Positions 23,524-34,117 of a stretch of 64,000 nt of DNA are shown here, piece by piece. Under the pieces are notes generated by a model that did no database searches, was not told where the DNA came from, and worked only from the letters and a program-made list of their open reading frames with translations. Each line of letters opens with the position of its first letter. Within the stretch, counting starts at the first letter, position 1. The translations under genes were made by a program, and so were the position numbers. This stretch comes from Prostheceraeus crozeri (Eukaryota; Platyhelminthes; Polycladida; Euryleptidae), in the NCBI GenBank assembly GCA_907163375.1, contig CAJQUW010006373.1, positions 248,001-312,000 of the forward strand, read 5' to 3'.

Positions 23524-24392
23524 GTGAGTTTTTCTCGGTTCATCACTACTTTTCAATTCAAGTACATGTCGGCCTACATCTAGTTGTTGCTCATCTCATA
23601 CAGCAATTATCATTATCCGGTCAGTGTGTACTGCGGATATAGAATTTTATGTGGCGTAACACATTACCAGTCAATAATCCTAACTCTTATTTTATCTCCA
23701 AAACCGGTAGGCCTATATGTAGGCTACATTTAGAGTCAGGGTGTCTGCAAGGTCCTAAAATGCATCAACGAACCTGCAAGTACTCTAGTTTTTCAAGGAG
23801 ATGATATCGATTTTCATCTTATGTTGGTGACTCAAGTGAATTTTTCAAATGTTCGGCTATAATCTGTAATTTGGATGTGGGACATTTTTATGGTAGTCGA
23901 AATTATCTATCTTGTTCTTGCTTGAATATGTATCAGAATATCAATTCTATGTGATGAATACAGTCATGTCTTCATTGATTTCAATACGAAATTTGTCAAT
24001 CTGCGTCAACAGAAGTTTTTCGCCCGTGCTGTCTTCGACTTAGAATAGAACCGACGTATGCCTACGTGTCGTAAGAAGGCGATTGAAAGATTATTACAAA
24101 GCGCTGAAACAAGGACATTCTTTTACCTTCAAAACTAAAAAATACATCAATAGACAAAAAATCTATTGAATTGATTTAATTTCATCTATACATGTATAAG
24201 CCTGCTTGAACTTCAAAACTTATGAATAGTTGTGCGCAAGAAAATTTTCTCATTCAATTTCAATTGGGATTATGCCGTGTTGTACACAACCTACAGCTAT
24301 GTAGAACAAAAGTAACCTGCTTTTTTGCATGAGCACGTTCTGTTTTGCGTTTGCGTTGAAATATATAATTCATTGGGTATTTTCTGTTTCAG
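23524..24392. other. Intron without recognised element
   Basis: Nothing recognised apart from TAGGCCTATATGTAGGC-type motifs typical of this genome. Confidence 0.45.
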
Positions 24393-24633
24393 CTAGAACC
24401 ATTGGAAAGACTGCTGGAGCTTAAGAGCACGCGTCAACAGTTGAGAAATTGCTTGTATTCTCTTGCACCCAAAGGAGACAATGTGAATTCTCTTACTGCG
24501 GCACGAGGAGTATGTCGATTCATAGCACCTGACGGCATTTTTCAACATTTCAACCGTGATGGATCCGTTCGTTCATCAAAGAAGCCATTAACCCTCGGGA
24601 GGTTTAAAATTCGCTATTCCATTTCGTGAAAAT

Positions 24634-24653
24634 CTGGGTCCACGTGGACCCAG
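24634..24653. repeat. Subterminal 20-bp perfect palindrome, piggyBac left end
   Basis: CTGGGTCCACGTGGACCCAG. Related palindromes occur at the other end, which suggests a transposase- or host-factor-binding site. Confidence 0.8.
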
Positions 24654-24670
24654 AAGATTTATTTTCACAA

Positions 24671-26470
24671 TCAAGCACAATTAGTACAGAAAGTACGAGT
24701 CACAGAGTTCGAATGTTCATCACAACAGTGATTCCCACACCGAGCACAGGTTTTTCTCGTTTTCCGATCTTTCTTCCACCCGCAGAGTTGACATCTGTCT
24801 TTTTTTCGTGTTGCTCTCTCAACATCCACCTTTGCTTCGATGATTGGCCGTGGCACGTCTTTTGACTCCAAAAATGGCTTGACCAGCTCCTCTCCTAAGC
24901 ATCGCAGAAATTGTCTTCTTTTGTGAGGCTTGTCTCTTCCCCAATGAGGATCAATTTCGCAATTCAACACATATGCATTTATCCCACACAAATCCAAGAG
25001 GTTGCAAAACACGATTGTGTGCCATCTTCGGCTGATGTATTTCACCGTATATGTCGCCACCATTTGGTCAGCTTTATCTACACCTCCTTTGGTCGCATTG
25101 TAGTCTTTTATCATTTCTGGAACCTTTCGGTCAGTCTGTTGATCAACAACTGGCTCTTGATGGAAGGTGCTCAAAAGAAGGACACAATCATTTTTCTTGC
25201 ATTTGTAACTGAGGAGGCATGTTTGATCTTCGAGGTTGAATCGGAAATCTGAAGAGTAAACAGCACGGCCCTGTAGATTCTTCATCTGCGGAGGAACTTC
25301 TCGTCTGTTTTTCCTCAGAGTTCCTAACAAAGTCATGCCTTTTGAGCGGAGAGAGCGTGCGAGCTTCAAAGAAGTAAAGAAATTGTCAGTTGTTATGTGT
25401 CTTCCAGAATTTTCTAGAGAGCTGGTCAAATCCATGACAACACGTTCTCCAAGTCCGTGATGACTGGGATTGTCTTCTTTGCCTGTGTACATTTGTAGAT
25501 TGTAACAAAAATAATTGTTGGCATCGCACAACAGCCAGAACTTAAGTCCATACCTTGATGGTTTGCTTGGCATATATTGCTTATATGCACAGCGACCTCT
25601 GAAAGGATATAGTTCCTCATCAACGGTAAGAAATGCACCAGGCACATACGATTTTTGACAGTTGTTCGTGAAACCATCCAAAAGAAGACGAACCGCTGCT
25701 AATTTGTCTCGCAGTTGTCGAGCAGCCCTTGTTTCAGGATTGTCAAAACGAAGCATGATACGTAACTCTTTGAATCTTGAATGGCTCATTGTTATTTTGA
25801 AGATGGGCCTTCCGTGTTCTTTCGACCACAGCTCTTCAGTACTCTCCATGTGAGAACGATACACGCCGCGTAGATATAACAGGCCAATGAAGGCTAACAT
25901 TTCTTCCATCGAAGCGTCCGTCCATGCTGCACCTTTGATAGATCTCCCTCGCCGATTTGTCTCTTTTAGTATTGTCTCCATCATATCGTGATCAAACAAA
26001 ATTTCCCAGCTATTTATAATAGTATTTGGCGCGCGAATATGCCGCAGAGAGTAACTTGTAAGACCTGGTGCTGGTCTAAGCAGATTCTCTCTTCGCTCCC
26101 TGCCACGTCTCTGTTCTTGAGGTAGGAGAGAAGTCCATTGCTCTCCATCAGCGGATGAAATATTCACTTGATTGCCGATTGCTTGGTTAATGGATACGTC
26201 GTCATCAGAAGGTGAAATATTGTCACTTTCATCGATATCAGATGAACCAGATGATTCACTGGAGTCCTCCGTGTCATTCGCAGATGAAGAAGCTTCGGGA
26301 ACGTCTTCCTGCGCGCCCCTCAATCTCAAAGCTTCAACTTTTGAGCTCCGTTGTGAGCGTTCCGCCATCTTCGCTCGTAGCATAAAACAGCAGTGCGGTG
26401 TAATGACAGAACGGCCTGCCTGCGCGGTCTCATAGCCAAGCGCAGGCAGGGAGCATTGTTCACGCGTCAC
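24671..26470 (-). CDS. piggyBac transposase, uninterrupted
   Basis: A 599-residue frame without stops. The catalytic triad is visible: D284 in LTVDEELYPFRGRC, D362 in ITTDNFFTSL and D465 in NATKGGVDKADQM. The first ~110 residues are acidic/Ser-rich (SSESSGSSDIDESDN), and residues 560-598 form the C-terminal cysteine-rich domain (CQLC...CARCGNHCCDEH...CTNC) that binds the element ends. Usual piggyBac transposases are about 560-600 residues, so the length is complete. The start may be the internal Met at residue 30 or 35. The enzyme excises and reinserts at TTAA without footprints. Its 5' region is now separated from the element's right end by a nested insertion starting about 90 bp upstream, which may cut off its promoter. 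Confidence 0.92.
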   Translation of the reverse strand: MTREQCSLPALGYETAQAGRSVITPHCCFMLRAKMAERSQRSSKVEALRLRGAQEDVPEASSSANDTEDSSESSGSSDIDESDNISPSDDDVSINQAIGNQVNISSADGEQWTSLLPQEQRRGRERRENLLRPAPGLTSYSLRHIRAPNTIINSWEILFDHDMMETILKETNRRGRSIKGAAWTDASMEEMLAFIGLLYLRGVYRSHMESTEELWSKEHGRPIFKITMSHSRFKELRIMLRFDNPETRAARQLRDKLAAVRLLLDGFTNNCQKSYVPGAFLTVDEELYPFRGRCAYKQYMPSKPSRYGLKFWLLCDANNYFCYNLQMYTGKEDNPSHHGLGERVVMDLTSSLENSGRHITTDNFFTSLKLARSLRSKGMTLLGTLRKNRREVPPQMKNLQGRAVYSSDFRFNLEDQTCLLSYKCKKNDCVLLLSTFHQEPVVDQQTDRKVPEMIKDYNATKGGVDKADQMVATYTVKYISRRWHTIVFCNLLDLCGINAYVLNCEIDPHWGRDKPHKRRQFLRCLGEELVKPFLESKDVPRPIIEAKVDVERATRKKDRCQLCGWKKDRKTRKTCARCGNHCCDEHSNSVTRTFCTNCA

Positions 26471-27341
26471 ATCAAAATCGATTTCATTAGTTCGTCACAG
26501 TTGCACCTGCGTGCGACAATAGCGACGATAGCAAAAGCTTTGAAGCAATAGTCGGGGTGCTAAGTCGACAATAAGGGCTGAACCGTGCAAATAGAGGGTA
26601 GAGGTCCAGATTTTTGCTCAAATACAGATTAAGGTATGAGTATTTTATCTTGATATGTATCTCTTTGGACATTTTTATATTTAACGCATAATCATCAGCC
26701 AAAAATTCTTGTTTTACATGGAGAATCCCTATCTAAGATATTAATTGTTTTAGTCCGCCGCAATTCACTGCTGCTACATTTGTAAGCGTCACTATGGTAA
26801 CAATAATCAGCGAAGTTTAATTTTAGTCAGCTGCAAAATATTTATCTGAAATGACACGTGCTCTAATATAATAAACAAGTTGAATAGTGAAATTGTACTT
26901 CAGACTTAACGAAATTGATGATATAAATATAGTTTGGTGAATTTAATGTGTTTTAAGAACGACATCAGCTGGTGTAATGCAAGCATACACCGAACAGCAT
27001 CGTTACAATCGATTTTGAACAATTTGCGGTTATTTATGACATCGTGGAGATCGTTTCGGCATTTTTTAGTAAATATAGCATTTCGTTAAATAGTGTATCG
27101 ACAACAATTGAAAGTAGGTCGTTCATTCAACTATTTCTACAAAGAGAAATGCATGTAGTGGTGACTAAAATACATCGAAGGTCAAAATGAAAACAAATAA
27201 AGTACACAAAATCCAGAAAACTCATAAAAGAGGGTATTTTTGCGTTAAATATTTCATGTACGACTCGCAAGTGGAGCGAGCGTACAAAATATGTCACGTT
27301 TGGAGAGAGATCGATTTTTCCGGCTGACTTTTAGGACAAAA

Positions 27342-27761
27342 TTAATAGGTAATGGCTATTACACTGGCTGAGCTGGAACAATTTTAATCTGGCGGCTGTT
27401 ACACCGAATTAGCCAGCAAGACTGACTACCTAATAGATAAACAGGATATGGAAAGTATCTACATTAAATAAAGCACTAAATTAAACTTTGTTACATTAGG
27501 AGTTTCCGAAACACCGTATGGAAATAAGTTTGCTTCGCTAAAGAAATCACTAAGTATCTCAGAAAACATCGAAGACGAAGATAAACCAAGCAAGGCTAAG
27601 CAAGACAAGCAGCGAGTCAAGACACATTCTGACGCAATTTTTTTGTCACATTGAATGATCTGCAGCCATGCTTGTAGGTAGTAAACATGAGGCGTGTTGA
27701 TAGATATGGAAAACTTTTGTACCGGCTTCAATACCGCGTGTAATAGCCACTGCCTAATAAA
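27342..27761. mobile_element. Small MITE with GGCTATTACAC termini
   Basis: Left TTAATAGGTAATGGCTATTA and right ...TGTAATAGCCACTGCCTAATAA are inverted repeats of about 26 bp. A diverged relative in the same orientation lies at about 31200-31575 (shared AAATAAAGCACT..., TTGTACCGG and TAATAGCC blocks). Confidence 0.6.
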
Positions 27762-28017
27762 AGTTCACTGAATAAATCAGTCGATACCCAAAGCATTCAA
27801 ATTATAGATAATTTCGCTTAAAATGTTGGTGCATCCCTTCTTAGTGTCATTCTCTAGATCGCTTCAAACAGCAACACCCAACGGACAAATCTGTCCTGAG
27901 AAACATTTTACGCAATAACTACATGTTTTCACCAATTTTACAAAAAAGATTATCACTTTACAGCACAGCGACAGTCAAATTTGCCAATACTCATTTGTGT
28001 GGAGAAATATAAGACGT

Positions 28018-28233
28018 CAACTTCCCTTAGTAGAATGAATGTTTCAATAAAGTAAGGTAAGTCAAACATAAGGTCTAAGTTTCGACAGTCTGTCAGCTTC
28101 AGGGTGCAGTAGTTTTTTTACTGCGACTTGAAGTTGACAGAGACTGCGAGAAACGTTGGCTTTGTATATGCGCATGCATGCATATTTTGCCTACCGTACT
28201 TTATGAAAACGTTCGTCCTACTAAAAGGAGTTC
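28018..28233. repeat. Long imperfect palindrome (~95-bp arms)
   Basis: Arms run outward from a T-rich loop near 28115. Pairs include GGTGCAGTA/TACTGCG, GACAGTCTGTCAGCTTCA with its complement on the right, AATAAAGTAAGGTA with TACCGTACTTTAT, and CCTTAGTAG with CTACTAAAAGG. A foldback-type element or MITE. Confidence 0.65.
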
Positions 28234-28435
28234 ATTTTTAATAATTTTTCCCCACAGATGACCATGAACCTCCTGTGTCAGGCAAAAAATTGTCAATACT
28301 GCTTCAATCACCACCAACCTAGCTCACTTCACGCATTTTAAGCAAGCCTTCACCAATATGACAAGAATATCTTTAACAACATAACTGGTCTGTGTACACT
28401 GACAGACAGAAATACCTCAATCACAATCAAACTTG

Positions 28436-28860
28436 TCCCACATCTTCTCAGTGTCATTCAGTAGAGCGTTTCACAATGCAGCGGAAAACGGGAACTCTGC
28501 AGGCGAAAAAGCGGTTCTACGAGTAAAACTATTTGGTCGGATGGATGCATTTCCGGCTACAGTTTCAGTTGTGGATCTGTATCTGAAAAGGCAGCGCATC
28601 GACAACCAAAGGCCTTGTCAATGCTGCCTCAATTCAAACCAAACGTGCCCCACATCTTCTCGGTGTCACTCACTAGATCACTTTAAAAAACAGTAGTCAA
28701 CGGGCGACTCTGGGCAAAGAAATAATTCTCAAAGTATAAGCGCTCCTCGGATAGATGCACCTCCGGGTGCAGTTTCAGTTGTGGATCTGTATCTGAAAAG
28801 GCAGCGCATCGACAACCAAAGGCCTTGTCAATGCTGCCTCAATTCGAACCAAACTGGCAT
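28436..28860. repeat. Two tandem ~211-bp units (a third, diverged, near 27835)
   Basis: The block TTCAGTTGTGGATCTGTATC...AATGCTGCCTCAATTC at about 28565 recurs at about 28776, nearly identical over roughly 85 bp. CCACATCTTCTC.GTGTCA at 28438 and 28650 marks the other part of the unit. A related TTCTTAGTGTCATTCTCTAG lies at 27838. Confidence 0.75.
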
Positions 28861-29180
28861 CAGCCAGGCATGGGAAGCACCTCGCGCAATCAACGCACAC
28901 CTTCACCAATTCTGCAAAAATTGTATTTTTCCCACAATTCTTTACACTGTCAGTCAAAATGTTGATAGTATTGTCTCAACTACAACCAACTCATCATCAT
29001 TCTGCAGAGCACATCAAAAGACAACAGCGCAACTCAGGCGTAACATGTACTGCATGCTATCATCACACGTTTTCACCAATTTTACAAAACTATAATTTTC
29101 AAGAACAACTTTACATCCACAGCGAATACTTTGCGAATTTGCTTCAATTGAAACAAAACTTACCCCATACATTCACAATT

Positions 29181-30380
29181 GTTTGGATTTTGATGAAACT
29201 TGATGTGAAGGTGATAGAGGTACCGTGGAGCATTGCTGTAGCTCTACAGAATTTTCGGCAATGAAAAATGTGAGTTGTGACTACCTTTGTTTTTGAAAAT
29301 TTGAAATTCGATTAAAGAGGTCATCTTGTATTGGCCCTGTAGGACAAAGCAATGCATGGCTTTTGATGAAAATTGACTCAAATGTGAGTGAGATGCCATA
29401 GAACGTTGGTGTAGCTCTACGGAATTGTCTGCATCGAGGAACAGTAGTTGTGACTAGCTGTGTTTTTGAAAAATTGAAAATCAGTTGCGCAGGCTGTTAT
29501 TTTTGGCTTATAAATTCTCTGCAGGACACGGCACTGTTTGGATTTTGATGAAACTTGATGTGAAGGTGATAGAGGTACCGTGGAGCATTGCTGTAGCTCT
29601 ACAGAATTTTCGGCAATGAAAAATGTGAGTTGTGACTACCTTTGTTTTTGAAAATTTGAAATTCGATTGAAGTGGTCATCTTGTATTGGCCCTGTAGGAC
29701 AAAGCAATGCATGGCTTTTGATGAAAATTGACTCAAATGTGAGTGAGATGCCATAGAACGTTGGTGTAGCTCTACGGAATTGTCTGCATCGAGGAACAGT
29801 AGTTGTGACTAGCTGTGTTTTTGAAAAATTGAAAATCAGTTGCGCAGGCTGTTATTTTTAGCTTATAAATTCTCTGTAGGACAGGGCACTGTTTGGATTT
29901 TGATGAAACTTGATGTGAAGGTGATAGAGGTACCGTGGAGCATTGCTGTAGCTCTACAGAATTTTCGGCAATGAAAAATGTGAGTTGTGACTACCTTTGT
30001 TTTTGAAAATTTGAAATTCGATTGAAGTGGTCATCTTGTATAGGCCCTGTAGGACAAAGCAATGCATGGCTTTTGATGAAAATTGACTCAAATGTGAGTG
30101 AGATGCCATAGAACGTTGGTGTAGCTCTACGGAATTGTCTGCATCGAGGAACAGTAGTTGTGACTAGCTGTGTTTTTGAAAAATTGAAAATCAGTTGCGC
30201 AGGCTGTTATTTTTAGCTTATAAATTTTTCTGCAGGACAGGGCACTGTTTGGATTTTGATGAAAATTGATGTGAAGGTGATAGAGGTACCGTGGAGCATT
30301 GCTGTAGCTCTACAGAATTTTCGGCAATGAAAAATGTGAGTTGTGACTACCTTTGTTTTTGAAAATTTGAAATTCGATTA
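29181..30380. repeat. Tandem array of 355-bp units, each a dimer of ~178-bp monomers
   Basis: GTTTGGATTTTGATGAAA begins units at 29181, 29536, 29891 and 30247: three full units and a ~135-bp part unit, nearly identical. Within a unit, two halves of about 178 bp are related: both contain TTTTGATGAAA.TTGA, GTAGCTCTAC.GAATT, GTTGTGACTA and TGTTTTTGAAAA. This is higher-order satellite structure on a small scale. Confidence 0.9.
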
Positions 30381-30995
30381 AAGCGCATGAGATTCGTTTT
30401 TCTTTAGACTCTCGGATGGCTGCATTTGTTTAGGTGGTAAAAAATCATGAGTGGAAAATGTTTCCGGCAGTCAATTGTGCGACTACAAATTCAGAGAGTA
30501 TTTGAGAATCTACATGTCTTTTGCTAGCTGTTGTCGATGTATGTAAAAGTCAATATCTCATGGTCTTCTAATATTGAAATGATTTCATGACATGACTTTG
30601 AATGACGAAATTCTTCCATACCTCATTACACGAAAGAAATTGAAACCCTCAAATCAACCCACTGTAATTTTGTTGTTACCGGACGTTTTTTCGTCACAGC
30701 ATTGCCACTTTTCAAAGGAAGAAATTTTCAAAAAACAGCTTGCAAATGTGCCCTTCTCACAAATAGTTTACTACTGACAATAGAATTGAAAATCAAAAGC
30801 CATTTTTCTATTTTGAAGTTATATTTGCAGTAATTTCTCCGATATTTTAAGTTTCCATAACTTTCTCGACGATCATTCACATCTTGTGATAAAAATTTTC
30901 ACATTTCTATCAGTGAATTTCCATATTTTCAAATTTCGACCACTGCTGATACTTCTTTGTGAAGACTCTGCAGACTGCTCAATAATACTGATTAG

Positions 30996-31104
30996 GCAGT
31001 CGAAATTAACAGCGTTTCACAAAGCCATATATTAAGCAGTGTGGGACTTTTTATAAATCACTGCTTAATATGCGGTTTTGTGAAGCGCTGTGAATTTCGA
31101 CTGT
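30996..31104. repeat. 46-bp near-perfect inverted repeat with 17-bp loop
   Basis: Arms 30996-31041 (GCAGTCGAAATTAACAGCGT...) and 31059-31104 pair with only a few mismatches. The flanking TGATGAAACGAGCCCCAGG near 31180 resembles a common MITE end. Confidence 0.8.
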
Positions 31105-32328
31105 TTAAATCACTGCTTTAAATTTATTTTATGAAACGCAAAACATTTTCCATACTGAGATAGAGCACTAATTTATTTGATGAAACGAGCCCCAGGTAAT
31201 GCTGATTGCCTCAAATAAAAAAAAGATAAAATTATCAACAGCAAATAAAGCACTTGAAAATTGAGATTTTGTTATATTAGTCGTTTGTCGCCTAATCTAT
31301 TTAGTTCTTTTCAGAAACCACTAAATTTCTCAAAAAATTAGAAAGTGAAGCAAAACTATGTAAGGCGATGAAAGACAAAGAGGCGAGCCTAGTCACTTTC
31401 TGATACAAAGACCTTTTTCTTGTTACATTGAGTGATTCTGTTATCTGATATAGCTGAGAAATACGATGCGTGATAATATAGATAAAAGAATATTGTAATG
31501 GATCAGCCGGTGTAATAGCCAGGAGACGAAACTTGTACCGGTTCAGCCGATGTCATAGCCATTGCCATAGATTTTTGCCACTACTATTTTCAGCTGGTAA
31601 ATTTTGAAATACTTGTGTACTGCGTAACTATGACGATACATCCACTCTTGCTTCCGCATTTAAACACTAGAATTATTTTTAGTCATTAAAGTCTGTGCGA
31701 AATCCCATTGGTGAAATGTATTTCAGGGAGAAGTAAATGCAGAAATTCAGAAAGAGATACATATCAGGAATTGTTCACAAGATGAAAATTAAGATATAGG
31801 CAAAAATCTGGCCCTCTACCCTCAATTTGCACGGTTTTAGAGTTATCACCCCCACTACAAAGCGAAGTTTCAGCTGCGTTATCCCGTGTGTCTTTGTATG
31901 CAGGGAAGGAGTGTGCGTGTGTCTGTGTGCAGCCAATAAGCACTACCGCTATTCCGATGCTTCATTATCTACTGTTTCGCATTGTATCAGGCGAGTTGAG
32001 GCGGCCCAATCGGCCTGGGCAGATCGACAAACTAATCGATGGAATCGTTTGCAAGTGCGCCTGTGATTTCAACGTCTCCAAAATCTGACCAGTTGTCAGC
32101 CTTTGAAGTGCATGGCGTTAAGGCTAAAAATAGAAAAAATGCTACACATCGTGAGCGCGTGACGATAGCTGCCTTCACGAATATGACGGTCAGGATAAGG
32201 CTAAGATATAGCGTCGCTAAGGATACGGGAAATCCTTATCTGGTTTCACGAATACGGGCCTTTGTTATTTGGAATAGCAGTGACTGAATTTCTGCGCTAT
32301 GACGACCGATGAAACGAATCAGTGTGAC

Positions 32329-32346
32329 TGGGTCCAGCTGGACCCA
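32329..32346. repeat. Subterminal 18-bp perfect palindrome, piggyBac right part
   Basis: TGGGTCCAGCTGGACCCA, same outer arms as the left-end palindrome with a different centre. Confidence 0.8.
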
Positions 32347-32507
32347 TAGATTTACTAAAAGGTTTGCGATGTATTGCAATTATTTAAACAACAGCTAATA
32401 CATTTTCACTTGGCAGTTATAATTGACATATCGATACAGATAAAGTCCATTGATATCAATAATAAATAATGAAAACTTAATAAATAACAGCAGGTGATCT
32501 GGAAAAA

Positions 32508-32525
32508 TGGGTCCACATGGACCCA
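32508..32525. repeat. Subterminal near-palindrome, piggyBac right end
   Basis: TGGGTCCACATGGACCCA, 16 bp from the right terminus. It mirrors the left copy apart from the central bases. Confidence 0.8.
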
Positions 32526-32658
32526 GAAAACCCCCCGAGGGTTAAAACACGTTTATCCAAGGATTGATCAAATAATCACGAGCGTTGTCATGGCTGTTTC
32601 AAAAGTTGGGTTGGAAAAAGCCCGAAGTGGACTGAGTGGACCTGGCGAAATGTACTGA

Positions 32659-33017
32659 CCGACGATCCAGTCAAAAGATGATAGTGAAAGTCCGAAACAG
32701 TGATTTTGCAACTTTGCTTCTAATTCGTGCACTGTGTATGAGTTACACATTATACCCTTCCTCCAACTTCCTGTTATTACTGTAAATCAAGTGCATCTGT
32801 TGTGTCCGTTTGTTTAAGTGTAAGAGCTACCGACGATTTGTACCAAATACGAGCAAGGAAGGTTTTTTGTAGTATGAATTATGGGCTACTGAATTCGAAA
32901 AACTGAAACTGTTTTATCAGGTTTATGAATAGATTTTATATCTGACGTAACAGGTTCTTATTTCCGATGTAGTGGGATTTCGTAATTTTTTCCTCAGATA
33001 TAAGCATTATATCACTT
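32659..33017. other. Interval after the split gene, nothing recognised
   Basis: Probably 3' untranslated or intergenic. No AATAAA was placed with confidence. Confidence 0.4.
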
Positions 33018-33298
33018 TGATGTCACAACGGATATCCTTTCGACAACTAAGCGGATAACGTATCCTGCGGATAACAAATAGCTATAAAAAGTCTCATTTA
33101 TTAGATGTCGGATTTATATCTCATATGTCCGTGGATGTCAGGTGAATATCTCTTAGATGGGTAGTGATTATCCTCGGATATCAGATGGACATAAATACGG
33201 ATAAATTTTGTTACCCATCCGTCTTATCCGGGAGTGGCACAATTTTATCCGCGGATTTTGCCAAAATAGATACGGTACGGATATCCATGTGACGTCAT
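33018..33298. mobile_element. Possible small MITE rich in GGATA motifs
   Basis: Ends TGATGTCACAACGGATATCC (33018-33037) and GGATATCCATGTGACGTCAT (33279-33298) are imperfect inverted repeats. The interior is full of CGGATA/TATCCG steps on both strands. No coding. Confidence 0.5.
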
Positions 33299-34117
33299 TT
33301 TGTTCCGTGGGTTGCTAATATTACATTGGCTTACGTGCATTTCTTCGTTGACAGGCGGATGTGTAATGTATCATTAATCACCAATTATCATGAAGATTAT
33401 ATGTTATGAAGATAATACATAATTCTGCTGATCCAGCTTGTGTAGACGACGATATTTCAAACAGACGTGAAAGAATGAGTAAAAGGCTATTCAAAACTAT
33501 CAAAAACAATGCCAACCACATCTTACGCGATTACTTACTAGTCTGCGTTATGCCGGCCATTATTGTGTTCCCCTCTGCAGAACTCAAAAAGTGCAGATTG
33601 TCATTTCTCCCGGTTACCAGTGTAATGATGAACAGTGAAATCAACATGTCCTGAAATGTGTGTATCGACTCGTATTGATACGATTTTCTTTTATTTATTT
33701 GTGCATACTTCGCTGATTTACATTCTTGTGCAACTATGATTCCCATCCACTTTGAGAAATATACACCATATTATTATTATTATCAAAGGATTCACAAGAT
33801 GTTGAAATAAAACGGTGAATTTGGAATTTGAGTTCTTTTTCTGATGTATGTCAAACTTTTCTCCCTTCATATGATTGACTGTTTTGAGCAATTTTATCCA
33901 AAAGAATTTTTTATTGCGAAATATCTTTGTTTTTAGCATTAAAATAACATTACTGAATAATGTGGCCAAATATCTAAAGCAATTTTATGCAGGCTACCTA
34001 AATCATTAGTTTCACTCTCTTTTCTTTGAGGACCTTTCAGTGGAGATATATTGATTTCTGAGTACTTCTATTCTTCCCGCACCCACATTTTGTTCCCCCC
34101 ACATGTTATTGTTGCAG
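33299..34117. other. AT-rich interval, no gene recognised
   Basis: Small overlapping frames at 33400-33970 are judged chance. A (TTA)n run lies near 33770. Confidence 0.45.

Larger units (their letters stand above)
26560..31862. mobile_element. ~5.3-kb element with long terminal inverted repeats, nested in piggyBac
   Basis: The left end (GTCGGGGTGCTAAG... ACCGTGCAAAT.GAGGGTAGAG.CCAGATTTTTGC, about 26550-26650) is inverted at the right end (about 31735-31862). Similarity fades inward over a further 100 bp or so. It carries no transposase that I can recognise; its interior is a MITE, a palindrome, 211-bp and 355-bp tandem repeats and a hairpin. Superfamily unknown: no clear target duplication found. 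Confidence 0.6.
24592..32541 (-). mobile_element. piggyBac element, enlarged by internal insertions
   Basis: TTAA target duplication at 24588-24591 and 32542-32545. Terminal inverted repeat CCCTCGGGAGG (left) and CCCCCCGAGGG (right). Subterminal palindromes of GGGTCCANNTGGACCC lie near both ends. The transposase gene (minus) ends 79 bp from the left terminus. At 7.95 kb it is about three times the usual 2.5 kb; a ~5.3-kb inverted-repeat element with satellite DNA at about 26560-31862 accounts for the excess. Sequence 31863-32541 is the remaining 5' end of the piggyBac. Confidence 0.9.
19164..32658 (+). pseudogene. Multi-exon gene following the transposase, DUF4806-like C-terminus, split by piggyBac
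   Basis: Exons with good AG/GT borders and matching phases: 19164-19199, 19267-19359, 19656-19754, 19998-20227, 22021-22106, 23413-23523 and 24393-24591 continued at 32546-32658. The peptides include KRKWPYTLDKQPRFYG, an acidic SEESDTGNDN stretch, LRRLDCLQKQM (helical) and a C-terminal LERLLELKSTRQQLRNCL...FQHFNRDGS...YPRIDQII. The pattern resembles DUF4806, a domain common in proteins encoded next to such transposases. All junction phases fit except that exon 19998-20227 needs a net frame change between its start and end. The last exon is cut by piggyBac at TTAA; across one TTAA the frame reads PLKHVYPRID through TGA 32656-32658. Confidence 0.6.

Noticed and set aside
24911-25252. Plus-strand frames within the piggyBac transposase
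   Set aside because: Shadows of the strongly coding minus-strand gene.
28433-29264. Several plus-strand frames of 85-105 codons
   Set aside because: They lie in 211-bp and 355-bp tandem repeats, and the same peptide appears because the DNA is duplicated.
29181-30380. CRISPR-like array
   Set aside because: Units are contiguous 355-bp repeats without short repeats and unique spacers; the context is eukaryotic.
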